From contig CADAKI010000006.1 of NCBI GenBank assembly GCA_902788485.1, positions 1 to 41,554 of the forward strand: a stretch of 41,554 nucleotides of DNA. Reading direction: 5' to 3'. Both the position numbers and the translations under genes were made by a program. This stretch comes from an uncultured Pseudomonadota bacterium (GTDB lineage Bacteria > Pseudomonadota > Alphaproteobacteria > Rs-D84). This document shows positions 32,695 to 41,355 of this stretch, piece after piece (the first letter of the stretch is position 1; each line of letters begins with the position of its first letter). Under the pieces are notes generated by a model, which ran no database searches, was not told where the DNA came from, and was given only the letters and a program-made list of their open reading frames with translations.

Positions 32695-33531
32695 TTATTT
32701 GTCGGCTTTCTTTTCACGACGTTCCGCGCGTGAAACAGACGCCTTGGACTTTTCACGGGCCGCAGAATCTTTGGCATCGGCCTCGATTTCATCGGCCGCA
32801 TCCGTGTCAGCATCCGCCTTTTTGGCCGCCGCACCGCCCAAACGTTTTTCAATACCCGACAAAATCGCATCAACGAACAAATCGCAATACAACTGTGTCG
32901 CACGTGCCGCGTCATCATTACCCGGCACCGGATAATCAACCATTTCCGGATTCGCATTTGTATCACAAATTGCGATTGTTGGAATGTCCAAAATTTTTGC
33001 CTCGCGCACAGCGTTCATTTCACGTGGCACATCAATAACAATCATCGCCTGGGGCGTGCCATGCATTTCCAAAATACCACCAAACACAGAACGCAATTTT
33101 TCGACTTCTTTGGTCATAACGCCGACTTCTTTCTTGGTCAGTCCCAATTTGTCAGCATTTGCGATGTCATTTTCCATTTTTTTCAAACGACGAATAGATT
33201 GCGAAACCGTTGTCCAGTTTGTCAACATACCACCCAACCAACGATTGTTCACATAGTATTGACCGCAACGTTCGGCGGCGTCGCGAACGATATCTTTGGC
33301 CTGGTGCTTGGTTGCGACGAACAAGATTTTACCACCGGCGGCGGCAACGGCCTCTAATGCGACCAATGCACGATGCATCAGGGGTGCAGTTTTGTTCAAA
33401 TTGATAATGTGAATTTTATCTTTGACGCCATAAACGTATGGGGTCATCAATGGGTTCCAACGACGGGTGTGGTGTCCAAAATGAACGCCGGCCTCCATCA
33501 ATTGTTTCATAGTAAATGTAGGCAATGCCAT
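32695..33531 (-). CDS. rpsB: 30S ribosomal protein S2
   Basis: 278 aa. It starts MALPTFTMKQLMEAGVHFGH and carries the S2 signatures TRRWNPLMTPYVYG and NNRWLGGMLTNW. It has a C-terminal extension of about 45 residues, first Ala/Asp/Glu-rich and then basic (REKSKASVSRAERREKK), longer than in E. coli. ATG at 33531 follows AAGGAT; upstream in-frame codons run through the promoter and are not used. Confidence 0.97.
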   Translation of the reverse strand: MALPTFTMKQLMEAGVHFGHHTRRWNPLMTPYVYGVKDKIHIINLNKTAPLMHRALVALEAVAAAGGKILFVATKHQAKDIVRDAAERCGQYYVNNRWLGGMLTNWTTVSQSIRRLKKMENDIANADKLGLTKKEVGVMTKEVEKLRSVFGGILEMHGTPQAMIVIDVPREMNAVREAKILDIPTIAICDTNANPEMVDYPVPGNDDAARATQLYCDLFVDAILSGIEKRLGGAAAKKADADTDAADEIEADAKDSAAREKSKASVSRAERREKKADK

Positions 33532-33645
33532 AATTTTATCCTTTTTTCTGTTAATTCCTCGTTCCCGTGGATTTAGCCAAAAACAATATGTTATGGACAG
33601 AATCAACCACGAAAACTGTGTTCTTCGCTGAAATAGCGTGCCCTG

Positions 33646-33674
33646 ATTTTGACACAAAAATATCGGAAAATCAA
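33646..33674 (-). promoter_or_regulatory. Promoter and structured leader of rpsB
   Basis: On the minus strand TTGATT (33669-33674), 17 bases, CAAAAT (33646-33651). The leader of about 108 bases down to 33532 contains TTTTCGTGG and CCACGGGAA, which can form a 9-bp stem with G-U pairs. That could be an S2 autoregulatory structure; this is inference. Confidence 0.5.
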
Positions 33675-33684
33675 GTATTTTTAT

Positions 33685-33715
33685 AAAAAAATCCCGCATT
33701 TCGCAGGATTTTTTT
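33685..33715 (-). terminator. Terminator of the ACP-like gene
   Basis: AAAAAAATCCTGC-GAAAT-GCGGGATTTTTTT on the minus strand, a stem with one G-U pair and long A/T runs, about 50 bases beyond the stop at 33766. Confidence 0.85.
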
Positions 33716-33765
33716 GATATCGTATTATCTGCCACGATTCCATGGACACGACTTGTTCTCTTCTT

Positions 33766-34242
33766 TTATCTTTTATTTTGTTTGCCGTTTGCATTGGCAA
33801 TCCGTGTTTTAGCAGATATAAAATGTCCCGACGCATCACGCAACGGTGTTTTTTTCTTGTCAGAAACTTTTGGTTCCGACGATTGTTTAGCCGTGGCAAC
33901 ATCTGGTGCAGTTGCCGACGAAGCCAAATTCGGAACTTCTTTTTTTTCTGACGCCACACGATTTGTCCCTTGCGGAATATCAATATGTTTTTCATTTGCA
34001 ACACATTTTATAATTTTCAAAAGCGTTGTTGCTCTGTCTTCTTCCACATCAACAGAAATAGACACACCAAACACACCCTCAATGTTCATAAAGAATTCTA
34101 TAACATCCAAAGAGTCACCAAATGTATACACAGAAACATCTAATCTTATGTCTTTTTCATGATAACCGAAATGATTTGCAGCTTCCGATATAACAACCCG
34201 CTTGATTTCGTCAAACGTACTAACAACAATACTATTCTTCAT
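33766..34242 (-). CDS. Acyl-carrier-protein-like domain with basic C-terminal tail
   Basis: 158 aa. Residues 1-80 resemble an acyl carrier protein: helical start VVISEAANHFGYHEKDIRLD, then FGDSLDVIEFFMNIEGVFGV with the DSL Ser that takes phosphopantetheine, and ISVDVEEDRATTLLKIIKCV. A disordered linker follows (about 80-130), then a basic end with TPLRDASGHFISAKTRIANA. Ordinary ACPs are about 80 aa and acidic, so this tail is unusual. There is no fatty-acid or polyketide gene nearby. ATG at 34242 follows AAGGGG. Confidence 0.75.
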   Translation of the reverse strand: MKNSIVVSTFDEIKRVVISEAANHFGYHEKDIRLDVSVYTFGDSLDVIEFFMNIEGVFGVSISVDVEEDRATTLLKIIKCVANEKHIDIPQGTNRVASEKKEVPNLASSATAPDVATAKQSSEPKVSDKKKTPLRDASGHFISAKTRIANANGKQNKR

Positions 34243-34278
34243 GGTCGCCCCTTTGTTATGATTACACAATCGCCGAGC

Positions 34279-34306
34279 AGAGTATCACATACAGTCAACT
34301 TGTCAA
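34279..34306 (-). promoter_or_regulatory. Promoter of the ACP-like gene
   Basis: On the minus strand TTGACA (34301-34306), 16 bases, TACTCT (34279-34284). The -35 overlaps the stop of the truncated upstream ORF. Confidence 0.5.
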
Positions 34307-34392
34307 TAAAAAAATGAGAATTGAACAGTTGTTGTCACAACCAGTATTTCCGTTGATTCATGTTCAATAATACTATAAAAATCACCAGACAT
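34303..34392 (-). pseudogene. Truncated duplicate of the small gene 34406-34744
   Basis: A 29-codon ORF (MSGDFYSIIEHESTEILVVT..., TGA at 34303). Its ribosome-binding site and first 12 codons nearly match those of the intact gene upstream: 33 bases around the start are identical (ATAAAAATCACC...ACCTTTTT on the plus strand). After about 85 bp the similarity ends. It is the left-over 5' end of a tandem duplication, possibly still translated. Confidence 0.6.
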
Positions 34393-34408
34393 TTTATTTA
34401 CCTTTTTA
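34324..34408. repeat. Direct repeat of about 85 bp (partner 34674-34757)
   Basis: The two copies span the ribosome-binding site and 5' coding part of the MSGDF gene and are about 350 bp apart. They share the exact block around the start codon and diverge by scattered substitutions further into the coding part. Confidence 0.7.
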
Positions 34409-34744
34409 TCTTGTTTTTTTATTGGCATTACACCAATTTTTATAACGCGCACAATTCGCACGCATCACATCATCACACGGTGGATAATCAACACTAAAAC
34501 CATCTTGTTGAAAAATCAATTCTTCACTGCCTGTTTCAAAAGCATTCCTAACACGTTCTTCAAATTTTTGATACGCATTTATCGTTTCAACACAATATTT
34601 TAAATCATAAGGACAAGAAAAATCATCACCACTATGTGATGCATCATCTTTACTTTCTTTATGTTTTGTCCGCGGAACAGTTATTGTCGCAACCTGTATC
34701 TCTTCCGGTTCGTGTTCGATAATGCTATAAAAATCACCAGACAT
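34406..34744 (-). CDS. Hypothetical small Cys-containing protein
   Basis: 112 aa, unrecognised, no signal peptide. It starts MSGDFYSIIEHEPEEIQVAT. A charged middle follows, then FSCPYDLKYCVETINAYQ and YPPCDDVMRANCARYKNWC, with five Cys in the second half. That suggests a metal site or a disulfide-linked fold. AAGG precedes the ATG. Its 5' end is duplicated downstream at 34303-34408. Confidence 0.65.
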   Translation of the reverse strand: MSGDFYSIIEHEPEEIQVATITVPRTKHKESKDDASHSGDDFSCPYDLKYCVETINAYQKFEERVRNAFETGSEELIFQQDGFSVDYPPCDDVMRANCARYKNWCNANKKTR

Positions 34745-34900
34745 TTTATTTACCTTTTTTTATCACTATACTCACAGTCAAAATACCAAAAAAAACGGCA
34801 ATATCAAGATATTTTGACAAAAAAGTATTTCGCCATCCTGGGGAACTAATCACCCACAAAATTTCAGAATTTTGCGGGGCCCGATATCGCCCCTTTGCAC

Positions 34901-34967
34901 AAAAAAACGCCCATCCCCAGGCCCCGAAAAATTCCAACGAATTTTTTGGGTGGGTTCAGGCGTTTTT
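34901..34967. terminator. Complex terminator behind the gene 35011-35886
   Basis: Outer arms AAAAACGCC and GGCGTTTTT enclose CCCATCC/GGGTGGG and AAAAATTC/GAATTTTT pairings. T-runs at both ends allow use in either direction. The minus-strand exported protein gene ends 44 bases upstream. Confidence 0.7.
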
Positions 34968-35010
34968 ATCAAATTGGTAAGAACGATGCAGATGCGCCGT
35001 TGTGAATAAT

Positions 35011-35886
35011 TTATTTTTCTGTTGGCAAAGATTCTGCGCGTTTCAAATTAAATTTGTTTATATAGTTAAACGATAACCCAACGGTCATATTGGAACCGTA
35101 ATGTTCTGCGGCACGCGCCAGGGCCCGCCGATAATTCACATACGGACCAAATGTAAAATTCCCCCACAGGTTCGTATCCAACCGGGCATTCGCACTCAAA
35201 TCACGGCGAAAATCAGTTGCAACATAACGTGAATAATCCAAATATTCACGATAATATCCATCACTGGTGAATTTTACACCGTCCCTGATTTCGTATTCTG
35301 CGCGCCATCCGGCCTCGACTGCGAATTTACTGACCGGTTCATGCACATCTGTGAAATCATTTTCATACACCGCGGTCAAATACAAAGTTTTGAAAACCTT
35401 GTGGTCAAACAATGCGATACCGGCAGATGGGCGGGCAATTTTACGAATATGCGGATTACCCACAAATTCAGATTCATATTCAGCCCTGACGATTGGACCC
35501 AATTTTACATTTTCCCAATCCCACACCGCATAAGACAGGTCAGACGTGAATAAAATTTTATCCGCCTTTTCGTCCGTTGTTCGTGGTTCGTTATACGGTT
35601 TTAATGTTGTTTTACCATATGTCATAAACAACGAATTATCCCAACGAAACCGGTCAAAACCATATTCTAATGCCGTATCAAAAACCCCCACAAACCAATC
35701 TTGGGATGTGGCGGTAAATGCCGACACCGGCGACGACGCGTATTCTTCGGCATGCCCGATTTGTGTTTTTGACCAATCAACACCAATCCGACGAATATTC
35801 AAATCAAATTTAGATTCATGTGGTGTATCCAATGCGAAACCCATCGTTGGAACCATACACGCCAATATAATTGCAACCTTTTTCAT
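35011..35886 (-). CDS. Exported beta-barrel-like protein
   Basis: 291 aa with a signal peptide (MKKVAIILACMVPTMGFA). The mature sequence is rich in aromatic, alternating strands: FDTALEYGFDRFRWDNSLFM, LYLTAVYENDFTDVHEP, AEYEIRDGVKFTSDGYYREY and FTFGPYVNYRRALARA. An outer-membrane barrel is likely, although the last residues (RAESLPTEK) are not the usual terminal Phe strand. AAGGAAGGG precedes the ATG. Family not recognised. Confidence 0.75.
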   Translation of the reverse strand: MKKVAIILACMVPTMGFALDTPHESKFDLNIRRIGVDWSKTQIGHAEEYASSPVSAFTATSQDWFVGVFDTALEYGFDRFRWDNSLFMTYGKTTLKPYNEPRTTDEKADKILFTSDLSYAVWDWENVKLGPIVRAEYESEFVGNPHIRKIARPSAGIALFDHKVFKTLYLTAVYENDFTDVHEPVSKFAVEAGWRAEYEIRDGVKFTSDGYYREYLDYSRYVATDFRRDLSANARLDTNLWGNFTFGPYVNYRRALARAAEHYGSNMTVGLSFNYINKFNLKRAESLPTEK

Positions 35887-35961
35887 ATCGCCCTTCCTTT
35901 ATATACAGAAAAAACATCATGTGAAAAAATGTAAAATATAAAACGCAAAAATTCAATAAAA

Positions 35962-36591
35962 TTATCTGGAAATTTTTATACCCGACGCGTCACGCACCAC
36001 ACGCCAACCGTTATCACGCAACGTACGCGACAATTTTGACGCATCCATATCCGACACCACAAAAGAAACACGTGATCCAATTACATTTTTTGTTGCAATA
36101 TCAACACCTGCGGTCCGCGCAACCGCATTTAATGCCGCCCAATCATAAATCGGATTATACAATGTCGCAACCGCCACCACATAATTTTCCGGCGCCACAA
36201 CCGCGGTCGCATTTGATGACGGCAACGAATTTACAACCGAATATTTTTCCATCCAACTTTTCGCCGCATCCCCATCAATCACAAAAGAAATATTTGCCGT
36301 GTATGTTGTATCCGACACACGTTCCCCCGCCACAGATGACGAAGAAATTATATCTGATAATTCATCATCAGAACTCTGTTTAATTGCCGCATTTAATTGT
36401 TCAACATTGGCATACGGACGCAATTCGGTTGCGATAACATCACGTTGCGCCGAATTAAATGCACGCGCCTTGGCCGCCGCGGCGGTATCCGCCGTCACAT
36501 TGACCGGCACCGTCCCGGTAATTTCAACCGCCGATGACGCATAAACCGCGAACACACAACAAAACGCGAATAAAAATTTAATTCTGCGCAT
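35962..36591 (-). CDS. Periplasmic protein, DUF2066/FlgT-N-like (tentative)
   Basis: 209 aa with a signal peptide (cleavage predicted after YASS or nearby). It begins VEITGTVPVNVTADTAAAAK, then ARAFNSAQRDVIATEL, LSDIISSSSVAGERVSDTTY and TANISFVIDGDAA. This resembles envelope proteins that fold an A..A...A helix against a strand with S..Y.A. (LPP20/FlgT-N/DUF2066-like). The second half (ATLYNPIYDWAALNAVARTA ... SRTLRDNGWRVVRDASGIKI) is a small alpha-beta domain. GGGGG lies 11 bases before the ATG. It follows the OMP gene by 17 bases, so the two are cotranscribed. Confidence 0.65.
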   Translation of the reverse strand: MRRIKFLFAFCCVFAVYASSAVEITGTVPVNVTADTAAAAKARAFNSAQRDVIATELRPYANVEQLNAAIKQSSDDELSDIISSSSVAGERVSDTTYTANISFVIDGDAAKSWMEKYSVVNSLPSSNATAVVAPENYVVAVATLYNPIYDWAALNAVARTAGVDIATKNVIGSRVSFVVSDMDASKLSRTLRDNGWRVVRDASGIKISR

Positions 36592-36608
36592 AAATATTTA
36601 TCCCCCAA

Positions 36609-38150
36609 TTAGAACTTGGCCTGAATACCCAAACGAACACCCAATGATTTATAAATCGATTCGATTTCATCAGACATTTCTTGTTTCCATCCCGCGCCCT
36701 GCATCGCATTTATCGCGGCAATCGTTTCCAAATTTTCGACATATGTTTGTGCGTCTGTCGTGGCACTTGCACCCGTCCAACTGTTATAATCTGAATTACC
36801 GTATGTTGCCTCTAGCGCATTGTTTTCTGCAACCGCCGGATTATAATAACGATTCATATAATATGACGAATTCAGGTACGATGTCACATCCGCACCCGAC
36901 ACAGTATAATAATCAAATGTCATTCCCAAAGTCATCATCACAGAATCCGTAAGCGCGTGCATCCAATTTGCCCCCAAACCAAAATGATACGCATCACCGA
37001 AACCGCCCTTGTCTTCTAAACTTTTTGGATGTTGCCAATCCGGACGATACGGTTGATCCGCCGTCACATTATATGTTGGCAAACCAAATTCCAACCGTGC
37101 ATTTATGGCATCATTTTGCGAAATATCATATATCATATCCAACGCCAAATATGGCCCCGCCCATTCGGCCTCGTAAGAATGACTGACGCCATCTTGATAA
37201 TAATAATAGTTGTTTTCGGTGCTGACATAATCGGCGCCACTTGGTATCACAACATAAAAACTATTTGGGTCAATCGTTCCCAACGCCGGATTACCCGATC
37301 CATCAACAAAAACCAAGAACGGCAAACATTGCGTTTCACCATCACGCGTCACACAATAATTATCCGCACCATTAACCGTATCAAAAGACACGCCATAATT
37401 TTGTTTGGTTTCCAATTTATATTTCAAATACCGATAACCAACCGACGGCGTAATTCTGAGCCCACCCAAATGCCACACATCAACCAAACCAACACCGGCG
37501 AACAGCCCCATCATATCACCATCATTTGATGTTCCGACCGATAACGCACGCCCCTGTTGTACCCAAATTTGGTCCGCAATACCATCGTTTGTTAAATCAA
37601 CATTCCAACTTTGCAACGCATAACCACCATTTGATATATCATCATCAACCATTGGCGAATCGCCAAATTGCATACCATATTGTCCGCCCAACTGCAGGCG
37701 CACCAAACTATTTCCCCAATTAAAGTCATATTTTGCCGCACCATCCAACACATTCCACCGCAAATTATCATAATGTAATTTAGATCCCGCGGTTTTCATT
37801 TCGAAATTCCAATCTGCAAATTGATGTGACAAACCAACATCCAACCCAAAACCACCATTTTGATTGGTACTGTTATAAACAGGCGCGCTTTTTTTCGCAG
37901 AACGCGTATTTTGTTGCTTTGATGCGACATTATTCATCGTCGCCCCAGAATTCGGACACGCCGTCCCCTTGCATCCCGACGCAACCGCGTTTGCGTTATT
38001 TGTACCATAATTGTAAAACGGGTTTGCCGACGAAGTGTAATTTCTCTGGACAGTCCCATTATAATCGTAATAAGTTCCCGCCGCATTTGCCACGCCACAC
38101 AACAATGCAAATATCGAACAATGTAATAAAATATGCAGATTTCTTGTCAT
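36609..38150 (-). CDS. Large outer-membrane beta-barrel protein
   Basis: 513 aa. The signal peptide ends near GVANA. A low-complexity Asn/Ser segment with two Cys (GCKGTACPNSG) follows. Then come barrel strands such as GLDVGLSHQFADWNFEMKTA, LVRLQLGGQYGMQFGDS and LRITPSVGYRYLKYKLETK. It ends SLGVRLGIQAKF with the terminal Phe. Omptin-like or porin-like function is possible, but no catalytic set is evident. AAGGTAAGG precedes the ATG. Confidence 0.82.
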   Translation of the reverse strand: MTRNLHILLHCSIFALLCGVANAAGTYYDYNGTVQRNYTSSANPFYNYGTNNANAVASGCKGTACPNSGATMNNVASKQQNTRSAKKSAPVYNSTNQNGGFGLDVGLSHQFADWNFEMKTAGSKLHYDNLRWNVLDGAAKYDFNWGNSLVRLQLGGQYGMQFGDSPMVDDDISNGGYALQSWNVDLTNDGIADQIWVQQGRALSVGTSNDGDMMGLFAGVGLVDVWHLGGLRITPSVGYRYLKYKLETKQNYGVSFDTVNGADNYCVTRDGETQCLPFLVFVDGSGNPALGTIDPNSFYVVIPSGADYVSTENNYYYYQDGVSHSYEAEWAGPYLALDMIYDISQNDAINARLEFGLPTYNVTADQPYRPDWQHPKSLEDKGGFGDAYHFGLGANWMHALTDSVMMTLGMTFDYYTVSGADVTSYLNSSYYMNRYYNPAVAENNALEATYGNSDYNSWTGASATTDAQTYVENLETIAAINAMQGAGWKQEMSDEIESIYKSLGVRLGIQAKF

Positions 38151-38246
38151 CTTACCTTACCTTTTAAATATTATCGCCGTCATTATAACACAAAAAACTT
38201 GAAAAGGAAACATCTTATTGCAAAAATATATCCGGATTTTGTTCGG

Positions 38247-38331
38247 GCAGCCATGGCGGAATTGGTATACGCGCAGCACTAAGGATGCTGTGGAGAAATC
38301 CTTGGGGGTTCAAGTCCCCCTGGCTGCACCA
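38247..38331 (+). tRNA. tRNA-Leu (anticodon UAA)
   Basis: An 85-base class II tRNA with encoded CCA. The acceptor stem is GCAGCCA/TGGCTGC, the anticodon stem CAGCA/TGCTG encloses CTAAGGA (anticodon TAA), the long variable arm is TGGAGAAATCCTTG, and the T arm contains GGGTTCAAGTCCC. Confidence 0.97.
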
Positions 38332-38396
38332 AAAAAATAAAAATATCCTTGCCCCAGCAAAAACAATTTTGCTACCATTTGAATCAAAGAAAGGAA

Positions 38397-41264
38397 ATGA
38401 GGGCTCTAAATCTGTTTTTAGCCGTGTTTTTCGCTGTGCCAATCTGTGATGGCGCAGTTGCCGCCGTTGCAAAAAACACATCCCGTTCGCAAAATTCTGT
38501 GGCACGCACAACACAAAACATATCCACACGCAACACCGACACAACAAAATCACGAACACAATCAAACACAACGGTGTCATCGCGCACGGCAACAAATAAA
38601 AATATAACATCACGCCCAACATCAACAATATCACGCACGGCAACAACACGCGCCACAACCCCGCGTACGGCAATAAATAAATCCACCATATCCCGCACGG
38701 CAACGGTCCCGCAATCACGCACGACACGTGGCGGAATATCGCGTGCGGCAACAATGACACGCGACACAATAATGACGCGCGATTTTGGCAAATGTAAAAC
38801 TGTATTTTTTGATTGTATGGATGAATTTTGCGCGAACAAAGATGCACAACTGAAACGATGCGCATGTTCAACCCGCGCAAATGAATTTACGGCAACACAA
38901 AAATCACTGGATAATGCCGAAGATAAATTATTGGATTTCAGTCAGAGATTACTCCATGTAAATATGGACCCGGATGATGCCGCGGTAATAAACCGTGCCT
39001 CTGAAGGCGAAGCGGCGTATTACGCAACCGCGGACAAAACCGCATCTAAAAAAACATTGGATGAAATTGCAAAAAAATTAAATGCCAATTTTGATAATGC
39101 GGGCAACAACATGTCGGCACTGTCGTGGTCATTGGACATTGATTCGGCATTTGACAGTATTGATCCATTATCGGGCGCATCAACAACGGCAAAAAGTGGC
39201 ATCTCACTGCGCAATGCGGCATTACCAATTTGTCGCGAAATGGCGGCCGAGGTTTGTGACGCTACCGACATTACATTGGTCGAAAACAGTTATAATATGG
39301 CGATTGAACAGGATTGCAACACCGTTAAAAAATCATTTGAAACCCAGGTCCAAGCCACCCGCACAAAGATATTAGAATCGGGCGCATTGTTGGACATGAC
39401 GCGTTTGAATAAATACCAAGAAAACAACGCGGACGACATTTTGACGTGCAAATCAAAAATGCTGGACATGTTGACCAACACCAATGTATGTGGCGAAAAT
39501 TTAACAAAATGTTTGGATATATCGGGTCGATACATTAACCCAACAACCGGCGCGGCATTTTTATCACCCGAATTGGTGAATATATCAACATTGATTATGC
39601 GCCCCACATCAACCGATTCTTGGGCAAAGATACCGAAAAACGCATCGTTTGTATCATATTTAAATGCCAAGAAAAAATACATTGAACCTGCGACAAAAAA
39701 TTGTGAATCCATTGCCGACGATGTATGGGATTCTTTTATCGACGACGCATTGGCAAAAATCAAATTGGCACAAAACGCCAAATTGGAAGAAGTCCGCCAA
39801 TCTTGCACAACATTACTGACCGAATGTTTGGACAATGCGAACGAAAATTTATCTGAATTTGATTCGCGTGCATTATCGACATTTGGGGTGATATCTGACA
39901 AAACCGTAAACGCATTATGTGAAAATGTCCGCACATCTTGCAATGCAATCATGCAATATAACGCGGACGATGCGATACAAATTGCCGACGCGGATATAAA
40001 CGCATGGTCGGACGGCGTGCGCGACATTTCGGCAACCGAAACATATAACAGAATATTGAACACATGCCGCGAAATTGGGCGCGATTGTATAATAAATTCT
40101 TGTAAATCAATCACGGGTAATTTTGGTCTGTGTGAAAGTATAAACGGTTCGGTCAATCGTCATTCAATATTGACACGCGCGGCATGTTGGGACGACGTCC
40201 TGAATTGTGTCAGTGGCGCCAGTGACAAAACCATAAACGACATCCACGCATTATTAAACGGACAATCAACCACAGATTTATATAACAACACGTATCCTGA
40301 AACACCGGATTACGACATATGCAGTGACCAATCATCAATCAACCACCCATGTTATGACAATTCGGATTCTGTTGCATGCTATAAATGCCGTTTGGCGGAA
40401 CAAATCTGGGGTAATTGCCAACACAAGCCTGATAATTTAGATGACAACGCAATTTTAATTCCAACCGACCCGACAACAACAACATTATTGTCATGGTTTG
40501 CAAAAAACACACATACCGATACAAACAACAATTCATGTGCAACATCAATATGTCCCGCGGGCAGTTTGGATTACACCGTCGGCACATCAATTATGTGTGT
40601 TGCACCAGACAAAATTGTCAAATGCGCGACACGAAACATTTTGTGCACAACAATAGTTACCACACCAACCAACACAACAAATTGTTGCGAAACAAATGTG
40701 GTTGACAAATGGTCAAATTGTTGCATGAACGGCGGCGTGACATCATCTGGCATTACGCAATATTTGGACGACTTGTTTGATTCTATCCCAAATGCACGAA
40801 TAACACAGGATGCCAAAATCTGCACACCAAACAACAACACAACACAAATGACATTGGTTGCGAAATATGGTGCGAACAACAATAAAACATATATATTCTG
40901 TACGGATTCTGTCACGGGCGGCACGATTGGCGACAACGATGCATCCATAAATTGCGGCGGCGATTATATAATTGTTTCATGCAATGGGACAACATGCACA
41001 TACAACAAACCAACACCAACGAACAACGGTTTTGATTATGATTACAGTATGAACTATTTCATAAACGCCAATGGTGCAACGGTGTCCGGCACCAACAACG
41101 GTCACGACAGTATAACCGTTAACACACTGGCGTGCGGCAATGACAACCACGACTGCGCAGAAGATTACTGTCCCGAAAACAACCCGCAAACATGCACACG
41201 CACCGCGAACGGTTGGGATTGCAACACCACCAATACCAATGGCCATTGGATGGTTGAGTTTTAA
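38397..41264 (+). CDS. Large secreted Cys-rich protein with SRTAT low-complexity region
   Basis: 955 aa with a signal peptide (MRALNLFLAVFFAVPICDG, cleavage near AVAA). Residues about 27-120 are Thr/Arg/Ser repeats of SRTAT type. A Cys-rich module follows (CKTVFFDCMDEFCANKDAQL then KRCACS). Helical segments come next, with more Cys pairs (CREIGRDCIINSC, CYKCRLAEQIWGNC, CCETNVVDKWSNCC). An Asn/Thr-rich end finishes DCNTTNTNGHWMVEF. Probably a surface-anchored or secreted disulfide-rich protein. Family not recognised. AAGGA lies very close to the chosen ATG. Confidence 0.8.
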   Translation: MRALNLFLAVFFAVPICDGAVAAVAKNTSRSQNSVARTTQNISTRNTDTTKSRTQSNTTVSSRTATNKNITSRPTSTISRTATTRATTPRTAINKSTISRTATVPQSRTTRGGISRAATMTRDTIMTRDFGKCKTVFFDCMDEFCANKDAQLKRCACSTRANEFTATQKSLDNAEDKLLDFSQRLLHVNMDPDDAAVINRASEGEAAYYATADKTASKKTLDEIAKKLNANFDNAGNNMSALSWSLDIDSAFDSIDPLSGASTTAKSGISLRNAALPICREMAAEVCDATDITLVENSYNMAIEQDCNTVKKSFETQVQATRTKILESGALLDMTRLNKYQENNADDILTCKSKMLDMLTNTNVCGENLTKCLDISGRYINPTTGAAFLSPELVNISTLIMRPTSTDSWAKIPKNASFVSYLNAKKKYIEPATKNCESIADDVWDSFIDDALAKIKLAQNAKLEEVRQSCTTLLTECLDNANENLSEFDSRALSTFGVISDKTVNALCENVRTSCNAIMQYNADDAIQIADADINAWSDGVRDISATETYNRILNTCREIGRDCIINSCKSITGNFGLCESINGSVNRHSILTRAACWDDVLNCVSGASDKTINDIHALLNGQSTTDLYNNTYPETPDYDICSDQSSINHPCYDNSDSVACYKCRLAEQIWGNCQHKPDNLDDNAILIPTDPTTTTLLSWFAKNTHTDTNNNSCATSICPAGSLDYTVGTSIMCVAPDKIVKCATRNILCTTIVTTPTNTTNCCETNVVDKWSNCCMNGGVTSSGITQYLDDLFDSIPNARITQDAKICTPNNNTTQMTLVAKYGANNNKTYIFCTDSVTGGTIGDNDASINCGGDYIIVSCNGTTCTYNKPTPTNNGFDYDYSMNYFINANGATVSGTNNGHDSITVNTLACGNDNHDCAEDYCPENNPQTCTRTANGWDCNTTNTNGHWMVEF
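38570..38770 (+). repeat. Degenerate coding repeats (SRTAT units)
   Basis: Copies of TCACGCACGGCAAC and close variants (TCGCGCACGGCAAC, TCCCGCACGGCAAC, CCGCGTACGGCAAT) recur every 33-60 bases and encode SRTAT/PRTA. They are prone to slippage, so length may vary between strains. Confidence 0.6.
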
Positions 41265-41298
41265 AAAATTCTTGGATTTATTTCCCAACACTTAATTC

Positions 41299-41324
41299 TT
41301 GACAAAACCGATTTTTTATGTCAA
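41299..41324 (+). promoter_or_regulatory. Promoter region or operator of the lipoprotein gene
   Basis: TTGACA (41299-41304) and TGTCAA (41319-41324) form a 6-bp inverted repeat. TTGACA can act as a -35 box with a weak -10 at 41322-41327 (CAACAT). The inverted repeat could bind a dimeric regulator. Confidence 0.35.
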
Positions 41325-41355
41325 CATCCATGTATATAAACCTAAGGAGTATTCC

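Noticed and set aside
34746-34937. 63-codon ORF upstream of the MSGDF gene
   Set aside because: It begins inside the complex terminator and has no ribosome-binding site.
39290-40156. 288-codon antisense ORF within the large Cys-rich gene
   Set aside because: A shadow of biased codon use in the plus-strand gene, without a ribosome-binding site or recognisable motifs.
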